Of a stretch of 64,000 nucleotides of DNA, positions 11,412 to 21,877 are shown in pieces (within the stretch, counting starts at the first letter, position 1; each line of letters starts with the position of its first letter). Under the pieces are notes generated by a model. It searched no databases. It was not told the origin of the DNA and was given only the letters and a program-made list of their open reading frames with translations. Source of the DNA: Selaginella moellendorffii (Eukaryota > Streptophyta > Lycopodiopsida > Selaginellales > Selaginellaceae). The stretch spans positions 441,159-505,158 of the forward strand of contig NW_003314312.1 in assembly GCF_000143415.4 (NCBI RefSeq). Reading direction: 5' to 3'. The position numbers were made by a program, and so were the translations under genes.

Positions 11412-14400
11412 ATGCTCAGCTGGGTCTTCAACGCAATAGCGGGTGGATCACCTGCTTCCGACTCCAAGGGCAAATGCGTTGTCGAGTACAACTGCGGCGG
11501 ACTATTCTTTCGAGCCGCACTACTCAAGGGTGTCCCGTGTGTTGCGGTGACAAACTCCATTGAAGAGGTGACTTCAATGGAGCATATAATTACAGTTGCC
11601 AAAGAAAAACAGTATCTTCTCTACGAACCTGGTGAGTACACACTTTAAGTTTAAATGTTATCTCACAAGCTCTGTATGCAGGAGCGTGGCCACCCCCAGA
11701 TGCTGAAACGGCGTTAATAGCTATTGTTGAAGATACCCATGTTGGGCCGAGCTCACAACCTGAACAAGGTAAGGTCACGTGAGGCCTCACGCCATTTTGA
11801 TTATAGATCGTTGTGAATATTCAGACACGAGGACTGAAAAGCGCACTGGTGGCGCATCGAAGAAGGACAAACAGACAAGCAATAGGAAAAAAGGAGGTAC
11901 AAATTATATTTGCAATGGCGTGTGGTCTCATGCCATTCCTTGCAGGAGACACTTCTTCAAAGGCAAAACAGGCAAGCACCAGCCAAGCTCAAACTGACAG
12001 TGGTCATAAAAAGCGAAAGCACGTTGGACAGTCGTCGAGATCAGAGGCGTTTGATTCGAAAAGGAAGAAGGGCAACGAAAAGATGATAGGTAATGCCTCG
12101 CAGTTATGGCGTGTGTGCTCATGCCATTCATTGCAGATCAAGGGCTGAGTGAAAGCAGCCAGTCACCACCTCCTGACTCAGATTCCTATGGCGGACTCCC
12201 CTTCCCCAATCTCAATGGAGACGTACAATGGATGAGGGAAGCTTTTCAAGTCAAGGCCACGTTTTTCTCATCTCGTCGTCTTCGAAGGGTGCAAGAACGT
12301 GCAGAAACCATGTTAAGACAGTCGGGTGAGGATACGGTCCTAGGTCACGCACTAAAACAGGCTATGGATGTCTTGTATTTTGAGATGGAGACTCGGCCAG
12401 ATGATTTTCCCAAGATGGTCCTAGAAGAACAAGCCATCCAGCCTGAGCAGCCTATGGAAGAAATGCAGGAGGGGGATGAGGAGCCAGAGAAAGATAATGA
12501 GCAGGAAGAGCAGAAGGACGAAGAGGAGGACAAAGAAGAGGAGGACGAAGAAGAGGAGGATGAAGAGGACTTGGATAGTCCTCACAATGGTGACGATCAC
12601 AATAACAACGACGACGATGATGACGACGATGGCCAGCCTGAGGTGGCCAAAGAGCAGCAGAGGAAGGTCATACAAGACAAACCATCAGGTAAATAATAGT
12701 ACATCCATTCCTAACCTTTTACCATTTCTAACATTGTCCATGTAGGTCGCAGAGCAAATGGTAAGTAGAGATTATTCAGTTGAATTTACAAACTCTAGCC
12801 TTTAGTGTCGAGGAAGGATAGTGCCAAGCAAGGGTCGAAACGTATGTCCAATCCTTCAGAATCAGCAGTGCGCCCAAGTGATATCGGTCCTAGTTCCTCA
12901 ATAGCAGTTGATGGTAAATACAATATAGTCGATTCAATGTGCTAATGAGTTTGTTTTTAGTAGCACGGGAGGATACCATCTCAATCGAAGGGAGATATTT
13001 GGACATGCATATGGATCCGCCAGTGGACTCTACTTGCCTACAAGAGTCATTAAAGCTGGTGGAGGCTACTATCCATATCAACGCCAAGCAAGTTGACCAC
13101 GCTCCACTTGATGCTGCCCATACCATTGAGTCAATCTTGTCCACGTATCCAACTAATGATGACCAGGCGCCATTGGACCCGCATGAGGCCGCCCCAGCCG
13201 CCGAGCCGGTCGTATCCTCATTTCCAACGGACTCAACGTGTGCCCAATCGTCTGACTACGCGCCGTTGGAACCTCCCTACACCGCCCCTGCTACCTGTTT
13301 GGTCATGTCCACTTTGCCAACGGAGGCACTAGCTGAAATGGCATGTGATCACACGCCATCGGAACCACCCCATGCCACTGTTGAACCAGTTGTACCAGAG
13401 TCTACAGCTGAAATGGCATGTGCCCACACGCCATCGGATGCGATTGACCCCACATTGCAGAGGAGAGTATTTCCGCCCTTCACGTTTCCTCGACCAAAAC
13501 CCTCTCAACGACCATCGGGAGCACCATTCGCTAATATTGTAGATGGTAAAATTGACTTGTACCATTTTTTATGCTGACGCATTTCATTTTAGAGTCACGG
13601 CGAAGGTACTGTATCATTTTTGATCTGAACGGTGTCCTTTTCTCCCATGAGCGTGGCTCGTCCTCGAATGTCATTGCACCCTCCAAAGCCTGCGGTCGCA
13701 AGTTGGTCAAAAGAGACAGATTCACATTAATCACACGGGAGAAACTGCAGGATCTAATAATGACCATGCGACACTTAAAACAGAGGGTCGGGTTCAATTT
13801 GCAATTGGGAGTTTGGACATCCATGATGCGCCACAATGCATTAACGTTGCTACAGATGATGCACGATCAGACGCGAGTAATATTACCATTTGACTTTCTC
13901 CTAACGCAGGAGGATTGCTTGACTATGGTCCATGTGAGGGGTAGCAAGCCCATCTTCGTCAAGCCAGAGGCTGTAGTGATGAACCGGACTGCTAGGTCAA
14001 GTGAAATCTTCATCATCGATGACTCGCCGATTAAAACTGCAGCGAACACGCACACATATGCAGTGCACCCCATCTCTTGCAGTATGGAAACTAGGGAGAA
14101 GAAACCGTATGTTCTGGGGGACCTTGCAAAACAGCTTGGAGCGATGGTGATAGAGAACCGACCAGTCCAGGAGGTGGCTGCAGAAATCAACCAAATGGCA
14201 GATGGAACGGTATATCAGAAGCCATTTGATCGGACAGACACCAGTCATCATTTATGGCATGTATATTGTCTAGCCAAGCACTATCCGCATCTCCATAATC
14301 TGCTCAACCGGATGGGTTCTTCGACCACTGAACATGAGCGTGGACGTATTAGAGAAGAGATGGCATTACTATTGGGTTTAAATCCTGATAGTGTGGAGAG

Positions 14401-14455
14401 TGATGAAATTCCAAGATTATTGTATAGGCGTTGGAGGCAAAAAATAACAGTTTGA
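11412..14455 (+). CDS. Transposon gene ending in an FCP1/SCP-like phosphatase domain
   Basis: Nine exons are supported by in-frame GT-AG joins: 11412-11631, 11682-11768, 11807-11896, 11946-12089, 12137-12688, 12746-12760, 12806-12913, 12961-13545, 13593-14455, giving 887 residues. Introns are 38-57 nt and every one is in phase 1. Layout: an N-terminal module (VVEYNCGG, AAL, VAVTNSIEEV), a basic Lys/Arg segment (exons 3-4), a strongly acidic Glu/Asp tract (about residues 276-345), a Pro/Ala-rich segment with two translated palindromes, then a HAD-type phosphatase domain (601-887). Its motifs are DLNGVL (D611, with Asn where FCP1 has the second Asp), WTS (675-677) and IIDDSP (741-746), as in NIF/FCP1-like CTD phosphatases. 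It could dephosphorylate RNA polymerase II or a similar host target, but that is inference. The frame stays open upstream of 11412 to about 11330, broken by one TAG (11377-11379), so earlier exons may be lost. Confidence 0.7.
11769..11806 (+). other. 38-nt intron built on the palindrome
   Basis: GTAAGG...TTATAG; the palindrome (11775-11795) fills over half of it. Reading through unspliced hits TGA, whereas splicing keeps the frame. Copy B has the same sequence at 17336-17373. Confidence 0.6.
11897..11945 (+). other. 49-nt intron built on the palindrome
   Basis: GTACAA...CTTGCAG with the palindrome at 11915-11936. Phase 1 on both sides. The copy B equivalent carries the palindrome at 17207-17228. 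Confidence 0.65.
12090..12136 (+). other. 47-nt intron built on the palindrome
   Basis: GTAATG...ATTGCAG with the palindrome at 12106-12127. In copy B the donor is destroyed (GATAGATAATG instead of GATAGGTAATG), while the palindrome persists (17016-17037). Confidence 0.65.
13338..13434 (+). repeat. Two palindromes translated within an exon
   Basis: 13338-13359 (ATGGCATGTGATCACACGCC...) and 13413-13434 lie inside the 12961-13545 exon and encode the repeated peptide AEMACxHTPS. Each palindrome length keeps the frame open. Confidence 0.75.
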
Positions 14456-14873
14456 GATGGCATGTATTTATTTAAAAATGTAACTTATTATGGCATGGGG
14501 TTCCATGCCATTGTATTAATATTAAAAGACAATTCTTTGAGAGGATTTGCATTATACTAGAAGTGTTACAGCATGTTATTGGAAGTCTACGAAGTTGTTT
14601 TATTAATAAGGGGAAAGTAAAGATTGAATGGGGACTTGGGCTCCACCTAGACTTGGAGCAACTGAGCCAATATTAAAAGGATGGAAAGAAATTGGACGAC
14701 GATGACAAGGAGAAGAGAGAGGTGAAGCAGTGGCAGGGGGAGGAGAACTGATTGAGTAGACATTTCCTTGTTTAAAATAAAATGGCATGTGCCTCAATGC
14801 AGTTGAATTTTGTTATATTTATATACTATATAAAGGTTTGGAAACCTTATTTTACAAGTGGGATAATGACAAT
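14456..14873. other. Right subterminal region of copy A
   Basis: AT-rich non-coding end with palindrome copies at 14490-14511 (ATGGCATGGGGTTCCATGCC) and a partial one near 14782. No coding sequence. Confidence 0.7.
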
Positions 14874-14897
14874 TCCCACTTTAACGAAATAGAGCTT
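14874..14897 (-). repeat. Right terminal inverted repeat of copy A
   Basis: 24 bp, exact reverse complement of 5337-5360. Followed by AAGT, matching the left flank. Confidence 0.9.
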
Positions 14898-16214
14898 AAG
14901 TCGGGGGAACGAATACCCTAGTTGAAGGAGCCAACTTCAAAGGGGTGGCCCATGGGCCAAGCATGGAGGAGTCCATGCATGATCACAGACTTGTCAAATG
15001 AGAGGACTTGGCAGTGCGAAGGAACTAGGTTCCTAAGCTGTGATTTGTAGCGTGCTTTAAGTATAAATTGGTGCACCGGTATGGGGAGACACGCCAGGCA
15101 TCCTATGTGATGCTGTCTGTAGATGCATATACGGAGGTTGGGTTCGAGTCCCGACCCTCTAGTGCTTGGGTTCGAATCCCAACTCACTAGGGCGTGGTGA
15201 TGGTTTAGAATATGAGGACACTCATATTTCGGTGGTCATGGACTCTCAGTGGGGAGACTGGCTTGGGCACACCGCCAAACGAGGGATGCTCCGGAGTCGT
15301 GATGCACGGTTAAATTGCTTAGTGTGGCTCAGCATATCTAACTTGAACACTTTGGTGCGAAGGGCACCAAGGATGTGGTGAATGAGATGGGGACATCTAG
15401 TCTCAGTTACTATGGACCTTGGCCGGAAGGGCTGGCTTGGGTGCACTGCCAAGTGTGGGGGATGCCCCTGAGGTCATGGTGAACAACTTAAAGGTCTAGA
15501 AGACCTAGTATCTATTGACAAACTTGTTAAGGTGCCAAGGTTAGATCACTGGGTGATCTTATGGCTAAACAAGGACAAGGTCCTTGTGAGGTTAAGGGAT
15601 AAAGTTCCAAGTTCAAAGTGTTGATTGGAACTATTGATGATGGTGTGGCTTGGTCAATGTGACCAAGTGGGAAAAGCACCTAAGGGAAATGAGCTATGTC
15701 AATGCGATGGCATAGTAAGTTCGAGGAAAGTAGTCTCTATAAAAGATCCATGGGAGGGTCTCAAAGTTGGGCCGTGGATAAAACCCACAGCAGAAAATGC
15801 TAAAGAGACGTACTAGGGGTGAACACCCTTTAGACTTGCAAAGCAAAGTCTTTACTATAGAACTGAAAGGATACCTCGAGAATGGAGGTGGCGATCCTGT
15901 GTTGCATAGTGCAACAATCAAAGATGGGAGCAAAAGACTAATGGCTAAGAAAAGGGCCATGGGAATCATGGGAATCATGGGAAAGAATCCAAATGCCATA
16001 GTTAGGCCAAAAACACCAATGTGTTGGGTGCTAATGGATTATGGGAAGGCAATGTATTTCCAAGGATAGGTTCCCAATTGCTTCGATTTGGTGAAGGTGG
16101 AAGCTCCAAGGGAAGGAGCGGTAAAGTAGCCAAATGATAGGGCCATGGATAGCCCTAGCACAAATTATGATAGCAGGAACTTAGTGCCAAAGGTGGCATG
16201 AAATAGAAAAGAGG
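14898..16214. other. Retroelement debris between copies A and B
   Basis: No gene is recognised. It looks like the continuation of the pre-insertion sequence at 2456-5336. It contains two neighbouring tRNA B-box-like motifs (GGTTCGAGTCC at about 15132 and GGTTCGAATCC at about 15168) without a foldable tRNA around them. Confidence 0.45.
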
Positions 16215-17370
16215 ATTGTATTTACCATCAACTGCTATTGAGGAACTAGGACCGATATCACTTGGGCGCACTACTGATTCTGAAGGATTGGACATACGTT
16301 TCGACCCTTGCTTGGCACTATCCTTCCTCGACACTAAAGGCTAGAGTTTGTATCTTAATTCAACTGAATAATCTCTACTTACCATTTCCTCTGCGACCTA
16401 TATGGACAATGTTAGAAATGGTAAAAGGTTAGGAATGGATGTACTATTATTTACCTGATGGTTTGTCTTGTATGACCTTCCTCCACTGCTCTTTGGCCAC
16501 CTCAAGCTGGCCATCGTCGTCATCGTCGTCGTCGTCGTTATTGTGATCGTCACCATTGTGAGGACTATCCAAGTCCTCTTCGTCCTCCTCTTCTTCGTCC
16601 TCCTCTTCTTTGTCCTCCTCTTCGTCCTTCTGCTCTTCCTGCTCATTATCTTTCTCTGGCTCCTCATCCCCCTCCTACATTTCTTCCATAGGCTGCTCAG
16701 GCTGGATGGCTTGTTCTTCCAGGACCATCTTGAGAAAATCATCTGGCCGAGTCTCCATCTCAAAATACAAGACATCCATAGCCTATTTTAGTGCGTGACC
16801 TAGGACCGTATCCTCACCCGACTGTCTTAACATGGTTTCTGCACGTTCTTGCACCCTTCGAAGACGACGAGATGAGAAAAACGTGGCCCTGACTTGAAAA
16901 GCATCCCTCATCCATTGTACCTCTCCATTGAGATTGGGGAAGGGGAGTCCGCCATAGGAATCTGAGTTAGGAGGTGGTGACTGGCTGCTTTCACTCAGCC
17001 CTTGATCTGCAATGAATGGCATGAGCACACATGCCATAACCGCAAGGCATTATCTATCATCTTTTCGTTGCCCTTCTTCCTTTTCGAATCAAACGCCTCT
17101 GATCCCGACGACTGTCCAACGTGCTTTCGCTTTTTATGACCACTGTCAGTTTGAGCTTGGCTGGTGCTTGCTTGTTTTGCCTTTGAAGAAGTGTCTCCTG
17201 CAAGGAATGGCATGAGACCACACGCCATTGCAAATATAATTTGTACCTCCTTTTTTCCTATTGCTTGTCTGTTTGTCCTTCTTCGACGCGCCACCAGTGC
17301 GCTTTTCAGTCCTCGTGTCTGAATATTCACAACGATCTATAATCAAAATGGCGTGAGGCCTCACGTGACC
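16215..17370 (-). pseudogene. Copy B remnant of the acidic/phosphatase gene
   Basis: Equivalent to exons 3-7 of the 11412-14455 gene, including the basic segment, the acidic tract and the short 15-nt exon. The phosphatase exons are gone because the copy is truncated. Two codons that are CAG in copy A are TAG here (16783-16785, 16675-16677), and one splice donor is lost. The gene can no longer work. Confidence 0.8.
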
Positions 17371-19078
17371 TTACCTTGTGCAGGTTGTGAGCTCGGCCCA
17401 AGCTCTCAGAGTCGTGCACAAGTCCTCGTATGTCACAATATGGCCGGGAGTCATTTTGGTTTTGTTGAAGACTACCTCACCACGTAGAAGAGCATTAGCC
17501 ACTGTCAGAAGGTCGTCGTCGTCTAGAGACCGCGAGAAACGCAAGGCGTTGAGCTTCAAATCATTGAGCTTCCGGCCGTCCTCCACACCCATTGAGTTTA
17601 GCAACTCCCCGTCATAGTACCTCTTCAGCACATCTACCCATTTGTCAAAAACAACTTTTGTCGCGAGTAGAATGTTATGGATGCTGAGTGTGTCATTGAC
17701 CCCCAGTGTTTTCGAGAGAAGACTCGAGAATTCCTGCAATGGAAATGGCGTGAGGCCACATGCTATGCCACATGCAACGAGGCTTACCTGCCAGGCGCTA
17801 GTTGCTAGTGCACGTCCTTGTCCTGGTTTTTGTGGCTTCTTCAGTTGAACCCAGAGCTTCCGTGTTCGTGCCAATGTCTCGTGCAGACCCGATTTGTAGC
17901 ACGTTTCTTGCTTGACATTCTGCGCGTGGGAGATGGATATGATAGATCGGAGGGGCGAGTTGCCTTTTATCAGGCGGACAACTCTTGTCTTGAAGACTTT
18001 CTTCACCTCCTCGCCCACCATAATATCCACAACTATCTCTTGCATCGCCAAGCTAGAATGCTGCCCGGAGACGGCATAGAACCGGATGTTCTGATCGTCC
18101 AACACCTTCCTATTGATCAAGTCTGGAAACCTCGTCTCGCCCTTCATTGTTCGGTAGTAGGGGATCACGTCTGCGATGTCGGGTGTTACTGGACTTACCA
18201 GCATCTTCTGCTTCAGTTTCTCCACCCACTCATTAGATACTAGCCTGTGGTTGTATTTGCTTTGGATGTCGATATGGCTCACGTCGATTGTATATACTTT
18301 GTTGGAATAGTAACAAGTACTATTATCTGCGACGATTTTTGCTGCCTCTTCTTGCTCTTTCTGCTCTTTGCGGCTCTTCTTTTTGGTGGGTGTAGTGTTC
18401 GAACCCGAGGCAATGGCATCACCGAGTAGCTTCTTTTTTGGAGGAGAGTCGGACGTCGGCTTGAGCTTGACCACCCTTTTCTGCTTCGGGGTAGTTTCCA
18501 GATCGACCCCCTTCCCCTTCGCTTCGCAAACTGGAGGCACTCTCAACGGCTCAATGTTGGAATATAGTTTTTGAATATTGCCGTAGGTGAGGTCCGTGGA
18601 TTCCATGTGATCTTCATAGACCCGCAGCGTCTTTGAAATTGTGGGCCTCCTGGACAACCTCTCCCTAGCTCCCTCTAGGAATTCCTCATAGCCGCTGCCC
18701 CCCTTTGGGAAGCCGCTAGGATGTGCAAGGTGGATCTTCAAGGCAGACGTTGTCTCTACCACAAGTGCCAGTCCATATTCTTGCATGGAACTGCATGGAG
18801 TGTCTGTCACTTGGATGAGGATCCCCATGCATTCTTTTCTCCCACCATCTGTGTTGTACAGCCTCAGATCCTCGCCTTCCATCCCGAAAGTCCAACTGGT
18901 GAGCTCCTCCCCCTTCTCTGCATCCACATTGACAGTGGCTGGAAGAAGAATGCAATTCCTCGCCTGTTCAGAAATGCACAACAATTAGAGCTGACAGATG
19001 AAAAGCTAGTAGCTGGAAATAACGTGAGGCCACACGCCATTCACCACTGCATCAGATGTCTTGAGGCTGCATCCTAAG
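17371..19078 (-). CDS. ParB/Srx-like domain protein of copy B
   Basis: A long open frame (17371-18984, up to 537 codons). It has no ATG at its 5' end, so it is probably the body of an exon entered at the acceptor CTGAACAG (intron 18964-19044), preceded by a 29-nt exon at 19045-19073. Residues about 165-210 are basic (KKKLL, KKKSRKEQKEQ), likely a nuclear localisation signal. Residues about 231-330 match the ParB/sulfiredoxin-like fold by eye: VYTIDVSHIDI, an Asn/Arg-containing helix start, and YAVSGQHSSLAMQEI, where GQH occupies the ParB box position. A 54-nt in-frame segment (17734-17787) has perfect GT-AG ends and contains a palindrome, so it is probably an intron. The gene is absent from copy A. 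Role unknown; DNA binding or nucleotide hydrolysis is inferred from the fold only. Confidence 0.6.
17734..17787 (-). other. 54-nt palindrome-bearing intron in ParB-like gene
   Basis: GTAAGC...CATTGCAG on the minus strand, with the palindrome at 17745-17766. Its length is a multiple of three with no stop, so the open frame reads through it and adds 18 residues if retained. Confidence 0.65.
18964..19044 (-). other. 81-nt palindrome-bearing intron
   Basis: GTGAATGG...CTGAACAG, with the palindrome (19019-19040) directly after the donor. Next upstream on the minus strand, a further 34-nt GT-AG segment around 19074-19107 holds palindrome 19079-19100, with the 29-nt exon between the two. Confidence 0.5.
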
Positions 19079-19107
19079 ATGGCGTGAGGCTACACGCCAT
19101 CTGTAAC

Positions 19108-19308
19108 CGGACTGCACTCGAGAGCCCAATCGGTGCATGCCAATGTTGCTACTGAATGGCATGTGGCCTCATGCCATTTTCTACTTGGCCTAAAAGACTT
19201 ACCATTTGAAGCCGAATGGAGGCGTGACAACCGGACTCGCTGGCGAATGTGCACTGTGTGTGCAGCGGATCGTAGCAGCAAGGCTACTCTGCCACTTACA
19301 GTTGGAGA
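19108..19308. other. Intergenic part of copy B between divergent genes
   Basis: Short stretch between the ParB-like gene (minus) and transposase (plus), with a palindrome at 19156-19177. It may hold a two-way promoter; no clear TATA box is seen. Confidence 0.4.
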
Positions 19309-21877
19309 GTGGCGCTGAAATCTCCCGGGGCACCAAGTGGGCTGCGTGTGGGTGGCGGAGTGGGCGGTGGAGTTGGCGGCGAAGTTACAAACTGGGTGTG
19401 TCTTGAAGTGGACGCCGATGCACACGAGCGCGATGCGAGCGCGAGTGTGATGCAAGCACGAGTGGACGCTGATGCACACGAGAAACCTGTAGAGAAGGTA
19501 GATGAGCACGAATGTGAGCATGATCGCGAGTGGGAGCGCAATGCGAGCGCGAGTGTGGGGGGCATGGTCTTCCAGAGAGGTTTGGTCTGCATGAAGGCAT
19601 GGAGAATCATTTATGGAGTCCCTCGAACCACATTCTACAGAATCAAAACTAAGTTCGAGGAACAAAGGGTTCAACAGGCAGTCCATGGGAACGACGGTAC
19701 GCACAAAACCAGGGGTCACGTTGTATATGGAGAGGCAATCTTCAAGAGGTTTGTCGAGACATCTAGCGAGTAGCAACCACATAAAACCCGCCTCTTGGAA
19801 GATGGAACACGAAACACCCAACGAGTTCTCCCTTCCATGTATACCAAGGGGGCCATATTAGAAGATGTGAATCGGAAACTCCAGAGTAATAGCTACAGGA
19901 AGCTGAGCCAATCTAGATTTAGTAGATTGTGGAGCAACAGGTTCAGGGATGTGAGTATAAGAAAGTACTCCAGCTTTTCAAAGTGTGACGAGTGCACTGC
20001 TATCAAAATAGCTTTGTCGAAGAATTCTTGCATCGCTCAAGAGCGAGAGACGTTGGTTAGAAGGCGGCTCGACCACAACATCGAGCAGAGAAGCTGCAAG
20101 ACTGCATATTATCATAACAGGATTCTCTCCATGGAGAGACCTGACTCTTACCTCTGCATCATCCACGACAAAATGGACCAGAAAAAGACGTGCTTACCTC
20201 AACTCAATCCTGCCCCCAAGGCAATCTCTTCATCCATGCAGCTGCCTGTGTCTCTGTTTGGCATAATCGCTCATGGGCATGGTGCCCAGAACTATGGGAA
20301 CTTCTTTGTACCTCTATGGGGTGGCGGGGGTGCAAACTTGATGATTGCGTCCCTAGCAAAACACTTAAGGTCTCTGCAAAGTGCGCAGACTGAGCTGAAC
20401 GGCCAACCCTTGCATAAGGCCCTTGTCGATCGAACCCCATACAGGGTTCAGCTGGAGGAGGAGCAAAGGCTTGCAGTATCGCGTGGGGCCCCATACCATC
20501 CCAGTGAATATGTTGGCCGTCAGATTGTAGGGTTATCACGTGAGGCCTCATGCCATTCCGACGAGGCTGGTCGCCCGGTGAATGCACAGCCTCATCCAAA
20601 CGAAGCAGAATCTCAAGGAAGTTCTTGCGGCCGATGTGGCCTTCCACCCCATCTTCTGCTCCAAACAGACAATGCTGGCAGTGAGAACAAAAACATGTAC
20701 GTGTTCGCGTACTTGGCGATGCTTGTTGCCAAAGGCATATTTGAAACGGTTACACTTGGCTTTCTCATGGTTGGGCACACTCATGAAGACGTCGATGCCA
20801 TGTTCAGTCACCTAGCAGAGTCCCTCCGGCGATCCAATGTCCTCACCCTCCCACAACTCTACGATGAATTCCAAAATTGCATCAAAGGCACTATTGAAGC
20901 TGCACTTGTGACAGAGGTTCCAGACTTTAAAGGGTTTGTAAGAGGCTACATCAGGGATGGATCCGAAATGCTGATTGGCCACTCCAAGCCTCTTCAGTTT
21001 CATTTCAGCATGCGTCATGGTGCTCCAGTGATGAGGTACAAGATGAGAGAATGGGACACAGTGTGGCTGCCAGTGGACGGCATTGAACTCTTCAAAAGAG
21101 ATCCCATAACTGGGGAACCTATGATTCCTCAGGGTTCCCTACGGCCGATGCACCCGGATGGACTCAAAGACCAGGAAAGTATAGTGGCTGGGATTAGATA
21201 GCATATTGCCTTCTGGAAGAGGGGGTTGGTGTTTGGTGGAGAATCCTATTTTCAGAGGTGCAAGCCTTTGCTCGAATACTGGGAGAAGATTATATCTGCT
21301 ATCCAAAATGGGCCGGTTGTATATGAAGAATTGGAAGAGTCCTTTTGGCCAGAACCTAGAGCACCAGATAGTAGCGGAACAATGTCCTCTAGAAATGCAG
21401 TGACAGATAACGATGTTGAGGATCACTATTGTGGGCCGAGGAACAAGAAGCCAGATTCAGCATTCAATCCAGTATAGGTCTGCAAAGGAATGGTCGTGCT
21501 TGTCAGACCCAGTAATAAAAAACAAATAATATGGGTGGGGCGCTGCATCACTGATGCAGAGGAGGACGCGGAAACTAACTCCTTCAATGTAACTGTGGAG
21601 TGGTTCAAGCCAAGTTCCGGATATACGAAGGATTGCCTAGAAAAGAGATGGGTGCTGAATCCAAGGGATCCCAGCATGAGCATATCGGTGGATAATGTTG
21701 TGCATGGTTGGATGCGGAAGTAGAGTGCCACCATCACGTTGCCAGACCATGCAAGAGATGCAGCAAGAGCATTCATAACCCGGGTTCAAGGTGAGATTCA
21801 TTAATATTCCTTTACTAAGTTTCTAATGTATTTTATTTCAAGGTGAACAATCCGAATCTGAATCAGAGGAGGCGTGA
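19309..21877 (+). pseudogene. DDE-type transposase-like protein, copy B, chimeric N-terminus
   Basis: From GGMVFQRGL (19558) onward it matches the copy A protein with few changes, including QTDNAGSENKN and GHTHEDVDAMF. Before that point the copy A N-terminus, including the whole first module, is replaced in frame by a low-complexity Gly/Val and Asp/Ala/His/Glu-rich stretch (19309-19557). TAG codons occur at 19771-19773, 21199-21201, 21475-21477 and 21721-21723. The first and last are CAG in copy A; the middle two are TAG in both. The last exon (GEQSESESEEA) ends at TGA 21875-21877, which overlaps a palindrome. Unlikely to give active protein. Confidence 0.8.

Larger units (their letters stand above)
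5337..14897. mobile_element. Large DNA transposon, copy A, complete ends
   Basis: A 9561-bp element bounded by perfectly matching 24-bp inverted repeats (5337-5360 and 14874-14897, outer sequence AAGCTCTATTTCG) and flanked on both sides by AAGT (5333-5336, 14898-14901), a 4-bp target duplication. It contains a minus-strand transposase-like gene (5953-9094), a plus-strand multi-exon gene (11412-14455) and many copies of one palindrome. Copy B at 16215-24005 is a second, inverted member. Compared with B, copy A lacks the ParB-like gene and about 950 bp near its left end. The 4-bp duplication and DDE-like protein would fit a superfamily such as Sola, but I cannot assign it. Confidence 0.85.

Noticed and set aside
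15127-15180. Possible tRNA or SINE because of two GGTTCGANTCC motifs
   Set aside because: No matching acceptor stem, anticodon arm or A box at the right distance; two B-box-like motifs alone are not enough.
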